Shown here in pieces: positions 1 to 6,400 of a DNA stretch of 6,928 nt. A program made the translations under genes and the position numbers. The notes beneath the pieces are model-generated. The model was not told where the DNA came from. It was given only the letters and a program-made list of their open reading frames with translations, and ran no database searches. Position 1 is the stretch's first letter. Each line of letters opens with the position of its first letter. The stretch is from Burkholderia gladioli (lineage in GTDB: Bacteria; Pseudomonadota; Gammaproteobacteria; Burkholderiales; Burkholderiaceae), in the NCBI GenBank assembly GCA_009914575.1, contig WNEB01000077.1, positions 1-6,928 of the forward strand. The letters are read 5' to 3'.

Positions 1-99
1 TTGCTCGGCAAGGCCCGCGCGCAGCGCTTCGTGCTCTTGTTTACCAACAACACGAAACTCAGCATCAGCACGACGGTTCGGTTTCTTGGTAGGCTTCAT
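1..99 (-). CDS. 5' end of an unidentified ORF, probably carried by a mobile element
   Basis: Read on the minus strand, an ATG at 99-97 opens 33 codons without a stop, running off the left edge. An AGGAG motif (about 110-114) lies ten bases upstream of the ATG, a good Shine-Dalgarno arrangement. The peptide starts MKPTKKPNRRADAEFRVV; it is basic at the N-terminus, with no signal peptide or membrane segment in the visible part. I do not recognise the family. Because the sequence just upstream (to about 204) replaces the front of a dehydrogenase gene, I infer that this is the first ORF of an inserted element, possibly a transposase or accessory gene, but no catalytic motif is in view. The + strand frame over the same bases lacks comparable support. 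Confidence 0.5.
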   Translation of the reverse strand, partial: MKPTKKPNRRADAEFRVVGKQEHEALRAGLAEQ

Positions 100-204
100 T
101 TCGGCGGTTCTCCTATTCGGGAGGTTGGTCCTGGAAACCCGATTCTCTCAGATTCCTACGGGAACCGCCGCCTTCAACCTTCAACTACGTTTGGGACACC
201 GCCC
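1..204 (-). mobile_element. Terminal part of an unidentified inserted element
   Basis: Homology to the YdfG-type dehydrogenase stops abruptly at about 204/205, and the preceding 200 bases do not encode the expected Rossmann-fold half. Read outward-in on the minus strand, the junction begins GGGGCGGTGTCCCAAACGTA, which resembles an insertion-sequence terminal repeat in form. It is followed by a non-coding leader of about 85 bases and then the ORF starting at 99. Base composition is milder than in the Tol-Pal genes. The other terminus is outside the window, so neither inverted repeats nor a target duplication can be checked. A rearrangement breakpoint without an IS is an alternative. The boundary is uncertain by a few bases because the codon before the first conserved Thr is ccg where Ala (gcn) is expected. 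Confidence 0.4.
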
Positions 205-506
205 CGACCAAGGCATTCGTCCGACAATTCAGCCTGAATCTGCGCGCCGATCTGGTCGGCACGCCGCTGCGCGTCACCGATATCGAGCCGGGCCTGTGCG
301 GCGGCACCGAATTCTCGAACGTGCGCTATCGCGGCGACGACGAAAAGGCGGCCAATGTGTATACGAATGTTCAGCCGCTGACGGCCGAGGACATCGCCGA
401 TTCGATCTACTGGATCGCCACGCGCCCCGCCCACGTCAATATCAATACGATCGAGCTGATGCCCGTCGCGCAGGCCCCGGCCGGCCTGACCGTGCACCGC
501 GGCTGA
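205..506 (+). pseudogene. ydfG: C-terminal remnant of YdfG-type short-chain dehydrogenase
   Basis: This open frame ends at TGA 504-506 and encodes 99 recognisable residues, starting TKAFVRQFSLNLRADL. It contains DIEPGLCGGTEFSNVR, the PAHVNINTIELMPV strand and a C-terminal GLTVHR. These are hallmarks of the NADP-dependent 3-hydroxy acid dehydrogenase/YdfG branch of the SDR family, which oxidises serine, allo-threonine and related hydroxy acids and reduces malonic semialdehyde. The full enzyme is about 248 residues. The missing 150 include the glycine-rich NADP site, the catalytic Ser and the Tyr of the YxxxK motif; the Lys is residue 2 of the remnant. The break is therefore inside the active-site motif, and no start or ribosome binding site restores it. 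It is almost certainly non-functional here. Its displaced 5' half may exist elsewhere. The surviving codons look well preserved, suggesting a recent break. Confidence 0.85.
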
Positions 507-590
507 GCCCCGCCCCGTCTGCTCCCGGCGGCCGCGCGCGCGGCTCGCCGGCCGCAACATTCGGTTACGAAAGCGCCGCAAACGTTCCGG

Positions 591-596
591 TAGAAT
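591..596 (+). promoter_or_regulatory. Possible -10 element just upstream of ybgC
   Basis: TAGAAT sits eight bases before the ATG at 604 and matches the sigma70 -10 consensus at five of six positions. No good -35 hexamer lies 16-18 bases upstream. If this is a real -10, transcription would start at or within a few bases of the ATG at 604, giving a leaderless or near-leaderless ybgC message. This fits the absence of a Shine-Dalgarno sequence. The intact upstream neighbour has been lost, so a local promoter would be needed. The match could be chance. Confidence 0.35.
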
Positions 597-603
597 GCGC
601 GCC

Positions 604-1086
604 ATGACTTCGCTCAATCGCGCGCCCGACGCCGCGCCACCCTTTGTCTGGCCGGTTCGCGTGTATTACGAAGATACCGATGCCGGCGGCATCGTGTTCT
701 ACGCGAACTACCTGAAATTCTTCGAGCGGGCCCGCACCGAGTGGTTGCGCGCCTGCGGCATCGATCAGCGCCGTCTGGGCGACGAAACCGGTGCCGTATT
801 CGTGGTACGCAGTGCGGCGCTCGACTATCGGTCGCCCGCACGACTCGACGACCTGCTGACGATCGTCAGCCGGATCGAAAAATTGGGCCGTGCCTCGCTG
901 GATTTCGTTCAGCAGGCATGGCACGACGACACCTTGCTCGTCAGCGCCAACGTGCGCATCGGTTGCGTCGACCGCGACGCGCTACGCCCGACCGGCATTC
1001 CGCCGCCGGTGCGTGAAGCGCTTGAGCGCGGTCCACTGAAACAATTCGGCGGATTGCACGTCAATCTGTCAACGGCTGACGCATGA
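604..1086 (+). CDS. ybgC: YbgC, Tol-Pal-associated acyl-CoA thioesterase
   Basis: A 160-residue hotdog-fold thioesterase of the 4HBT family. It hydrolyses acyl-CoA or acyl-ACP thioesters in the cytoplasm; family members have been linked to phospholipid metabolism, and ybgC is the usual first gene of tol-pal clusters. The signature runs from residue 20: VYYEDTDAGGIVFYANYLKF, then FERARTEWLR. Asp26, just before the AGG, is the expected catalytic residue. The remaining hotdog strands follow (RSPARLDDLLTIVSRIEKLGRASL region, about 76-100), with a short Pro-rich tail. An in-frame ATG at 595 would add only MRA and lies inside the TAGAAT -10-like motif. Start 604 is preferred, although neither has a Shine-Dalgarno sequence. 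It is separated from tolQ by 185 bp. The protein appears intact. Confidence 0.93.
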   Translation: MTSLNRAPDAAPPFVWPVRVYYEDTDAGGIVFYANYLKFFERARTEWLRACGIDQRRLGDETGAVFVVRSAALDYRSPARLDDLLTIVSRIEKLGRASLDFVQQAWHDDTLLVSANVRIGCVDRDALRPTGIPPPVREALERGPLKQFGGLHVNLSTADA

Positions 1087-1271
1087 GCGCCGTTTAGACA
1101 GAGCCGATGAACTTGCGACCCTGATTTGGGATCACTGACGTAACCGTACCAACGCACTCACGGATCGTCGAATACACCCGACCGGCCGCAAGATAACGGC
1201 CGTTGCGATGCGGCAGCGCCAGCCGGCACACCGCAGCGTAATGGCTACACAGGCACGTTAACCACACACCT
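1087..1271 (+). other. ybgC-tolQ intergenic region with small hairpin
   Basis: No reading frame of note lies here. CGGCCG at 1183-1188 and CGGCCG at 1197-1202 can form a 6-bp stem with an 8-base A-rich loop. No T-run follows, so it is not a standard intrinsic terminator. I could not find a -35/-10 pair with acceptable spacing, and no convincing Shine-Dalgarno precedes the tolQ ATG. The gap is long for an operon that elsewhere is tightly packed, so a tolQ promoter or mRNA processing site could lie here, but none is shown. Confidence 0.4.
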
Positions 1272-1949
1272 ATGAACTCTGCTCAAGACCTGTCGATCAT
1301 TTCCCTCGTACTCAACGCGAGCGTGCTGGCCCAGGCCGTGATGGGGCTGCTGCTGCTGCTCTCGTTGATGTCCTGGACGTTCATCTTCCGCAAATGGTTT
1401 GCGATCCGCCGTGCGCGCGCGCAAACCGAGCGGTTCGAACGCGATTTCTGGTCGGGCGGCGATCTGCAGGCGCTTTACCAGAGCGCGGCGAACAATCGTC
1501 ATACGATCGGCTCGCTCGAGCGCATCTTCGAATCGGGCATGCGCGAATTCCTCAAAGCCAAGGAAAAGCGCATCTCGGATCCCTCGCTGATTCTCGACGG
1601 GGCGCGCCGCGCCATGCGCGCATCGTTCCAGCGCGAGCTCGACATCCTCGAGGCGAATCTCGCGTTCCTCGCCTCGGTCGGCTCGGTCAGCCCGTACATC
1701 GGCCTGTTCGGCACGGTGTGGGGGATCATGAATTCGTTCCGCGGCCTCGCCAACGTCCAGCAGGCAACGCTCGCCAATGTGGCACCCGGCATCGCCGAGG
1801 CGCTGGTCGCCACCGCCATCGGCCTGTTCGCCGCGATTCCGGCCGTGGTGGCCTACAACCGCTACGCGCACGACATCGACCGCCTCGCCAGCCGCTTCGA
1901 GACGTTCATCGAAGAGTTCTCGAACATCCTGCAGCGCCAGGCGCAATAA
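1272..1949 (+). CDS. tolQ: TolQ, inner-membrane proton-channel subunit of Tol-Pal
   Basis: A 225-residue member of the MotA/TolQ/ExbB family. TolQ surrounds TolR in the inner membrane and converts the proton-motive force into movement of TolA. Three membrane segments are visible: about residues 15-38, 131-155 and 168-196. A long cytoplasmic loop lies between the first two. The conserved SVSPYIGLFGTVWGIM motif is at 138-153, and EALVATAIGLFAAIPAVVAYN is in the third helix. Thr148 and Thr181 line up with E. coli Thr145 and Thr178, which line the proton path. Length is typical of the family. ATG 1272 is the only ATG after an in-frame stop at 1239-1241. No clear Shine-Dalgarno precedes it, so translation initiation may be modest. 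tolR begins 13 bases after its stop. Confidence 0.97.
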   Translation: MNSAQDLSIISLVLNASVLAQAVMGLLLLLSLMSWTFIFRKWFAIRRARAQTERFERDFWSGGDLQALYQSAANNRHTIGSLERIFESGMREFLKAKEKRISDPSLILDGARRAMRASFQRELDILEANLAFLASVGSVSPYIGLFGTVWGIMNSFRGLANVQQATLANVAPGIAEALVATAIGLFAAIPAVVAYNRYAHDIDRLASRFETFIEEFSNILQRQAQ

Positions 1950-1953
1950 GGAG
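1949..1953 (+). promoter_or_regulatory. Ribosome binding site of tolR
   Basis: AGGAG overlaps the last base of the tolQ stop codon and lies nine bases before the tolR ATG at 1963. It fixes that ATG over later in-frame ATGs. It suggests efficient re-initiation by ribosomes finishing tolQ. Confidence 0.7.
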
Positions 1954-1962
1954 CCCATCGAG

Positions 1963-2412
1963 ATGGCCGGCACCCCTATTCGTTCCAGCATGCGCGGCGG
2001 CCGTTCGCGCCGCTCGATGGCCGACATCAACGTCGTGCCGTATATCGACGTGATGCTCGTGCTGCTCGTCATCTTCATGGTGACGGCACCGCTCGTGGCA
2101 CCGTCCATCGTGAATCTCCCGACGGTCGGCAACGCCGCGCCGCAGGACCAGACGCCGCCCGTGGTCGTGAATATCCAGGCCAACGGCAAGATGAGCGTGC
2201 GCTACAAGAGCGAGACCGGCGCCTCGCAGGAAGATGCGATGACGAAGGCCGAGCTCGACGATTTCATCGTCTCGCGCCAGGCTGACCATCCCGATCAGCC
2301 GGTCGTGATCGCCGCCGACAAGACGGTACAGTACGACGCCGTGATGACGGTGATGTCCGAGCTGAAAGCACGCGGCGTGAAGCGCGTGGGCCTCCTCGTC
2401 AAATCGCAATAA
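1963..2412 (+). CDS. tolR: TolR, inner-membrane motor subunit of Tol-Pal
   Basis: A 149-residue ExbD/TolR-family protein. It has a short basic cytoplasmic N-terminus (MRGGRSRRSMADINVVPYID), one membrane helix at about 26-47 and a periplasmic domain to the C-terminus. Asp29 in PYIDVMLVLL corresponds to the essential proton-carrying Asp23 of E. coli TolR. The C-terminal segment (VVIAADKTVQYDAVMTVMSELKARGVKRVGLL) is the usual ExbD/TolR periplasmic fold, which can contact peptidoglycan. Length is normal. A strong Shine-Dalgarno supports the start. tolA follows after five bases, so the two are probably translationally coupled. Confidence 0.97.
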   Translation: MAGTPIRSSMRGGRSRRSMADINVVPYIDVMLVLLVIFMVTAPLVAPSIVNLPTVGNAAPQDQTPPVVVNIQANGKMSVRYKSETGASQEDAMTKAELDDFIVSRQADHPDQPVVIAADKTVQYDAVMTVMSELKARGVKRVGLLVKSQ

Positions 2413-2417
2413 ACGCA

Positions 2418-3521
2418 ATGAACTCGCGCACCCAAAGCTCCGCCGAACCCCTGCATCCGCCGCGTGAACGCGGTACGTGGCGGGCGTTCGCGCTTGCGGT
2501 GCTGATGCACGTGCTGCTGCTGTTGTTCCTCTATCACGGCGTGCAGTGGCAAAACAGCACACCGGCCGGCGCCGAAGCAGAAATCTGGACGGAAGTGCCC
2601 GACACGCCGGCCCCGCGCCCTGCTCCACCGACGCCGGCGGTGCAGCCGGCGCCAACGCCACCCGTGCGCGTCGCGCCGGCCCCACCGCCGGCACGTGACG
2701 ACGATGCCGAGATCGCGCTGCAGCAAAAGCGCCGCCAGCAGAAGGAAGCCGCCGCACGTGCCGCCCAGCTCGCCGAGCAGCAACGGCAGCAGGCGCTCAA
2801 GGAACAGGAAGCCGAGGCGAAGCGCGCAGCGCAACAAGCCGCACAGCAGGCCCAGCAGCAAGCGGCCGAACGCCAGCGCCAGGCCGACAAGCTGCGCGCG
2901 CAACAACAGGCCGCGCAGCAAAAGAAACTCGATCAGCAAAAGCTCGACCAGCAACGCAAGCAGGCGCAAGCTGAAGCCCAAGCGCAAGCGCAGGCTCAAG
3001 CCGACGCGCAGAAGAAGGCCGATGCTGCCAAGGCCGCGAAGGCGGAAGCGGCGGCGAAGGCCAAGGCGGAAGCCAACGCAAAAGCCAAGGCCGACGCCGC
3101 GGCAAAGGCGAAAGCCGAGGCAGCCTCCAAGGCGAAGCTCGACAAGGAGCGCTCGGCGCGCCTCGCGCAGTTGCAGGGCATGGCCGGCGGTGGCTCGGGC
3201 GGCGGTGAAGGCCTCGCCAGGAGCGGCACCGGCTCGGGCTCGGGCGGCAACGCCGCCTCGCCGGGCTATGCCGACAAGGTCAAGCGCCGCGTCAAGCCGT
3301 TTATCGTCTGGAGCGACGATCGCGAAGGGCTCGTCACGAATGTGAGCGTTCACTGCTCGCCGTCCGGCAACGTGCTCAGCGTGAGCGTGACGCGCTCGAG
3401 CGGCAATTCGGCGTGGGACGACGCCGTCGTCAACGCAGTGCGTTCGGCGTCGCCGCTGCCGCCGGATATCAATGGCAGCACGCCGTCCGATATCAGGATC
3501 GTGTTCCGGGCGGCCGAGTGA
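2418..3521 (+). CDS. tolA: TolA, periplasm-spanning linker of Tol-Pal
   Basis: A 367-residue protein that links the TolQR motor to TolB and Pal. Layout: cytoplasmic tail 1-20; membrane anchor about 21-42; Pro/Ala-rich stretch 61-93; a long charged helical region about 97-255 rich in Gln, Ala, Lys and Glu; a Gly/Ser linker 256-280; and a compact domain 283-367. The C-terminal domain (GYADKVKRRVKPFIVW, then TRSSGNSAWDDAVVNAV) matches the TonB/TolA C-terminal fold that binds TolB, Pal and incoming phage or colicins. In the anchor, His31 matches E. coli His22 of the SxxxH motif, but the serine position is Ala27. Only one Cys (313) is present, so the disulfide of E. coli domain III cannot form. 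No Shine-Dalgarno precedes the ATG; with five bases after the tolR stop, coupling is likely. The skewed codon use of the middle region reflects its amino-acid content. Confidence 0.95.
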   Translation: MNSRTQSSAEPLHPPRERGTWRAFALAVLMHVLLLLFLYHGVQWQNSTPAGAEAEIWTEVPDTPAPRPAPPTPAVQPAPTPPVRVAPAPPPARDDDAEIALQQKRRQQKEAAARAAQLAEQQRQQALKEQEAEAKRAAQQAAQQAQQQAAERQRQADKLRAQQQAAQQKKLDQQKLDQQRKQAQAEAQAQAQAQADAQKKADAAKAAKAEAAAKAKAEANAKAKADAAAKAKAEAASKAKLDKERSARLAQLQGMAGGGSGGGEGLARSGTGSGSGGNAASPGYADKVKRRVKPFIVWSDDREGLVTNVSVHCSPSGNVLSVSVTRSSGNSAWDDAVVNAVRSASPLPPDINGSTPSDIRIVFRAAE

Positions 3522-3707
3522 TGTGGCGCTGCCACACCGCTGCCGTCACGGACAAAGCATGCCATGTACCGGCGGGCCCGAGTGCCGGCCGGTGCGTTGC
3601 ACGCGAAATGAGTCATCTGGGCCGATCGGAGCGTCCTTCTCGCAAGGAACGAATCGGGTATTGTTGAGTCTCTGCGGTTGCGCAGTTACATACGGGAATC
3701 GAGAAGC
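3522..3707 (+). other. tolA-tolB intergenic region with inverted repeats
   Basis: No gene is apparent. Immediately after the tolA stop, TGTGGC-GCT-GCCACA (3522-3536) is a perfect 6-bp inverted repeat with a 3-base loop and no T-run. A second weaker hairpin (CGT-CCTT with AAGG-a-ACG, 3632-3651) lies near TATTGT (3659-3664), a poor -10 candidate with no convincing -35. In E. coli tolB-pal-ybgF has its own promoter as well as read-through from upstream. This gap is the natural place for one here, but the sequence does not prove it. The first hairpin could instead protect or attenuate the tolA end of the message. Confidence 0.4.
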
Positions 3708-5009
3708 ATGAGTTTGATGACGAAACTGGGTTTCAGGGCACTCGTGGCCTCTTGTCTGATCGCTGCCGGCGGCGCCGCGCACGCGGAAGTCAACGTGCTC
3801 ATTACAGGCGTCGGGAGCTCGCAGTTTCCGATCGCGACCGCGAACTTCGTCAACGAAGCGGGCTTGCCGCAATCGGTGACGTCGGTGGTGCGCGCCGATC
3901 TGGCCCGCACCGGCAAGTTCACGAACGTGGATCCGGGCAGCACGCCGATCCCCGAATCGGCACCGGTCGATTACGGCACGTGGAAATCCAAAGGCGCGAA
4001 TGCGTTCGTGGCCGGCAGCGTGAACCGCGATCCGAACGGTCAGCTCAAGGTCAACTTCATGCTGTTCGACACGGTCAAGCAGCAAAGCCTCGGCGGCCTG
4101 TCGGTGACGGCGCCGGGCGACGCCGAAGGCATGCGCAAGGCCGGCCACAAGATCGCCGACTACATCTACCAGAAGCTGCTCGGTGTGCGCGGCATCTTCA
4201 ATACGCGGCTGTCGTACGTCACGCGCGTGGGCGGCAAGTATCGTCTGCTGATTTCCGATTCGGATGGCGAGAACGCGGTGCCGGCGCTCACGAGCTCCGA
4301 GCCGATCATCTCGCCGGCCTGGTCGCCGAGCGGCACAAAGGTGGCTTACGTCTCGTTCGAACTGCGCAAGCCGGTGGTCTACATTCACGACCTGCCCACC
4401 GGCCGCCGCTACGTGATCTCGAACCAGAAGGGCAACAACAGCGCGCCGGCCTGGGCACCGGACGGCCAGTCGCTGGCCGTCGCGCTGTCGCTGACCGGCA
4501 ACACGCAAATCTATTCGGTGGGCGCCACGGGCACGGGCCTGCATCGCCTGACGCGTAGCAACTCGATCGACACCGAACCGTTCTATTCTCCTGACGGCCG
4601 GTGGATCTATTTCACCAGCGATCGCGGCGGTGCGCCGCAAATCTACCGGATGCCCGCCCAGGGCGAAAGCGCCGGTAGCGCGCAACGCGTGACGTTCTCG
4701 GGCAGCTACAACACCAGCCCGCGCATCAGCCCCGACGGCAAGCTGCTCGCGTACATCTCGCGCACGGGCGGGGGCTTCAAGCTGTATGTCCAGGATCTGC
4801 AAACCGGCGCCGCCAACGCGGTCACCAACACGACGCATGACGAATCGCCAAGTTTCGCGGCAAACGGTCAGTACATCCTGTACGCGACCCAAGCCAATGG
4901 CCGCAGTGTGCTAGCTGCCGTACCGTCGGACGGCAGTTCGCCGCCGCAGATTCTGCCCGTACAGGGCGGCTCGTTCCGCGAGCCGACCTGGGGGCCCTTC
5001 ATGCAATGA
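3708..5009 (+). CDS. tolB: TolB, periplasmic beta-propeller of Tol-Pal
   Basis: A 433-residue secreted protein. A Sec signal peptide ([20 protein letters not shown], then GGAAHA) is cut after Ala26. The exposed mature N-terminus (EVNVLITGV) corresponds to the segment that in E. coli docks onto TolA. Residues about 27-165 form the alpha/beta domain. From about 170 onward comes the beta-propeller, whose blades show recurrent (W/Y/I)SPDG-type motifs at about residues 205, 249, 293, 340 and 383, spaced about 45 apart. Pal binds this propeller. Length equals the family norm. ATG 3708 is chosen because it gives a canonical signal peptide; an in-frame TTG at 3678 would add ten polar residues in front of it. 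pal follows after 17 bases. The protein appears intact. Confidence 0.97.
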   Translation: MSLMTKLGFRALVASCLIAAGGAAHAEVNVLITGVGSSQFPIATANFVNEAGLPQSVTSVVRADLARTGKFTNVDPGSTPIPESAPVDYGTWKSKGANAFVAGSVNRDPNGQLKVNFMLFDTVKQQSLGGLSVTAPGDAEGMRKAGHKIADYIYQKLLGVRGIFNTRLSYVTRVGGKYRLLISDSDGENAVPALTSSEPIISPAWSPSGTKVAYVSFELRKPVVYIHDLPTGRRYVISNQKGNNSAPAWAPDGQSLAVALSLTGNTQIYSVGATGTGLHRLTRSNSIDTEPFYSPDGRWIYFTSDRGGAPQIYRMPAQGESAGSAQRVTFSGSYNTSPRISPDGKLLAYISRTGGGFKLYVQDLQTGAANAVTNTTHDESPSFAANGQYILYATQANGRSVLAAVPSDGSSPPQILPVQGGSFREPTWGPFMQ

Positions 5010-5014
5010 TCAAC

Positions 5015-5020
5015 AGGAGA
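5015..5020 (+). promoter_or_regulatory. Ribosome binding site of pal
   Basis: AGGAGA lies six bases before the ATG at 5027. This selects 5027 (MMTKKARL) over the earlier in-frame ATG at 5006, which overlaps the tolB stop and lies upstream of this site. A second ATG directly follows at 5030. Confidence 0.8.
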
Positions 5021-5026
5021 AAAACC

Positions 5027-5542
5027 ATGATGACGAAAAAAGCCCGTCTGGCGCTGGCCGTGGTGATGCTGGGTGCACTGGCCGCTTGTAAATCGGGCGT
5101 CAAGCTCGACGACCAGGCGAACAACCAGGGCAACGCGCTGAACACGCAACCGAACCCGGACAACGTCGCGCAAGTGAGCGTCGATCCGCTGAACGACCCG
5201 AACAGCCCGCTGGCCAAGCGCAGCGTGTACTTCGATTTCGACAGCTACTCGGTGTCGGATCAGTACCAGCCGCTGCTGCAACAGCACGCGCAGTACCTGA
5301 AGAGCCACCCGGCACGCCACATCCTGATCCAGGGCAACACCGACGAGCGCGGCACGAGCGAGTACAACCTCGCGCTGGGCCAGAAGCGTGCCGAAGCGGT
5401 TCGCCGCGGCCTCGCGCTGCTGGGCGTGCCCGATTCGCAAGTGGAATCGGTCAGCCTCGGCAAGGAAAAGCCGCAAGCGACGGGCCACGACGAAGCATCG
5501 TGGGCACAGAACCGCCGCGCGGACATCGTCTACCAACAGTAA
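5027..5542 (+). CDS. pal: Pal, peptidoglycan-associated outer-membrane lipoprotein
   Basis: A 171-residue lipoprotein that ties the outer membrane to peptidoglycan and is shuttled to the septum by TolB/TolA. A type II signal peptide ends in the lipobox LAAC, so Cys21 would be lipidated. Residue +2 is Lys, not the Asp inner-membrane retention signal, so outer-membrane sorting is expected. A flexible linker (about 22-64) is followed by an OmpA-like domain: SVYFDFDSYSV near 66, NTDERGTSEYNLALGQKRAE from 104, and NRRADI at 162-167. Asp106 and the NRR arginines are in the positions that contact meso-diaminopimelate in this family. Length is standard. It sits 17 bases after tolB and 19 before cpoB. 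Confidence 0.97.
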   Translation: MMTKKARLALAVVMLGALAACKSGVKLDDQANNQGNALNTQPNPDNVAQVSVDPLNDPNSPLAKRSVYFDFDSYSVSDQYQPLLQQHAQYLKSHPARHILIQGNTDERGTSEYNLALGQKRAEAVRRGLALLGVPDSQVESVSLGKEKPQATGHDEASWAQNRRADIVYQQ

Positions 5543-5561
5543 GTCACGGAAAAGCCGCCGT

Positions 5562-6311
5562 ATGAAGCATCGCCTCCCCTGGCTGCATGCAGCCGCCACG
5601 GTTTGCGTCGTCGGTGCCACGCTTGGCGCGGCACCGGCGCACGCGGGCCTGTTCGATGACGACGAAGCGCGTCGCGCCGTGCTGGATCTGCGCAGCCGCT
5701 CCGACAATCTGTCGAGCCAGCTGGCCGCCGCCCAGCGCACGATCCTCGATCAATCCGCGCGCCTCGACCAGCTGAGCCAGCAGGTCGCGACGCTGAACGG
5801 CCAGAACGAGGATCTGCAAAACCGTCTGACCACGCTCGAACGCCAGCAGCGTGACGGCTACAACGATCTGGACACGCGGCTCAAGAAGCTCGAGCCGCAA
5901 CAGACCACGGTAGACGGCGTGCAGGGCACCGTGCAGCCCGGTGAAACCGATGCGTTCAACGCGGCCTCCCAGCAATTCCGCTCGGGCGACTTCAAGAACG
6001 CGGCGGCCTCGTTCCGCTCGTTCATCTCGAAGTATCCGCAAAGCCCGTATCAGCCCGTCGCGCAGTACTGGCTCGGCAACGCGCAATACGCGCTGCGCGA
6101 CTACAAGGGCTCGACGGCTACGTGGCAGGCGCTGGTGAAGAACTTCCCGCAGCATCCGCGCGCCGGCGACGCACTGGTGGCGATCGGCACGAACCAGCTC
6201 GAGCAGGGGCAAAAGGCTGCAGCCAAGCGCACGTTCGAGCAGGTGGTATCGCAGTTCCAGGGCTCGACCGCGGCACAAACCGCGCAGGGCAAACTCGAGA
6301 CGATCAAGTAA
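5562..6311 (+). CDS. cpoB: CpoB (YbgF), periplasmic coordinator of cell division
   Basis: A 249-residue secreted protein. The Sec signal peptide ends APAHA, with cleavage after residue 28. A predicted coiled coil with regular hydrophobic spacing covers about 35-112 (RRAVLDLRSRSDNLSSQLAA onward) and is the trimerising part in E. coli. A Gln/Thr/Gly-rich linker runs about 113-127. The C-terminal 130-249 region has three TPR-like repeats: AFNAASQQFRSGDFKNAAAS, QYWLGNAQYALRDYKGSTAT and the repeat around 204-240. E. coli CpoB binds TolA and PBP1B and ties outer-membrane constriction to septal peptidoglycan synthesis; the same role is inferred here. Start 5562 gives the signal peptide. Longer in-frame extensions would overlap pal. 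The Shine-Dalgarno (CGGAAAA) is weak, so coupling to pal 19 bases upstream is likely. Confidence 0.95.
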   Translation: MKHRLPWLHAAATVCVVGATLGAAPAHAGLFDDDEARRAVLDLRSRSDNLSSQLAAAQRTILDQSARLDQLSQQVATLNGQNEDLQNRLTTLERQQRDGYNDLDTRLKKLEPQQTTVDGVQGTVQPGETDAFNAASQQFRSGDFKNAAASFRSFISKYPQSPYQPVAQYWLGNAQYALRDYKGSTATWQALVKNFPQHPRAGDALVAIGTNQLEQGQKAAAKRTFEQVVSQFQGSTAAQTAQGKLETIK

Positions 6312-6359
6312 TACGCGTCTCGACAGGGCGGACGATGAATCCATTAAGCGAAAAAGTGC

Positions 6360-6389
6360 TTGACGGGTTCGAAAATCGCCCGCTATAAT
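6360..6389 (+). promoter_or_regulatory. Sigma70 promoter of tRNA-Lys
   Basis: TTGACG (6360-6365, five of six matches to the -35 consensus) is separated by 18 bases from a perfect TATAAT (6384-6389). The tRNA begins 11 bases after the -10, so the primary transcript would have a leader of only a few bases. It is the clearest promoter in the window and makes the tRNA independent of the upstream operon. Confidence 0.88.
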
Positions 6390-6400
6390 CTCGCTTCTTT

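Noticed and set aside
1..237. Plus-strand open frame across the left element and the junction
   Set aside because: It crosses the insertion junction, has no ribosome binding site, and is antisense to the better supported minus-strand ORF.
595..603. Earlier ATG for ybgC at 595
   Set aside because: It overlaps the -10-like hexamer and adds only three residues with no Shine-Dalgarno. It cannot be fully excluded, but 604 is the simpler choice.
1245..2189. Long minus-strand frame opposite tolQ and tolR
   Set aside because: It is an artefact of high-GC third positions; the product is Arg/Gly-rich without domains, and the opposite strand encodes clear TolQ and TolR.
2720..3150. Possible tandem DNA repeat or CRISPR-like periodicity
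   Set aside because: The periodicity comes from Ala/Lys/Gln/Glu codons of the TolA helical region. There are no regular spacers or identical repeats.
2295..3353. Long minus-strand frame opposite tolA, Leu/Arg-rich
   Set aside because: Its apparent Leu-rich repeats are the complement of the Gln/Ala/Lys codons of TolA; no independent evidence of coding.
3678..3707. TTG start for tolB ten codons upstream
   Set aside because: It would put polar residues in front of a canonical signal peptide; ATG 3708 gives the family length and a normal leader.
3546..4892. 448-codon minus-strand frame opposite tolB
   Set aside because: Composition is Arg/Ala/His-rich and without motifs; TolB on the + strand is unambiguous, so this is a GC-driven shadow.
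5006..5026. ATG overlapping the tolB stop as the pal start
   Set aside because: The AGGAGA lies downstream of it and is correctly spaced only for the ATG at 5027, which also gives the normal lipoprotein signal length.
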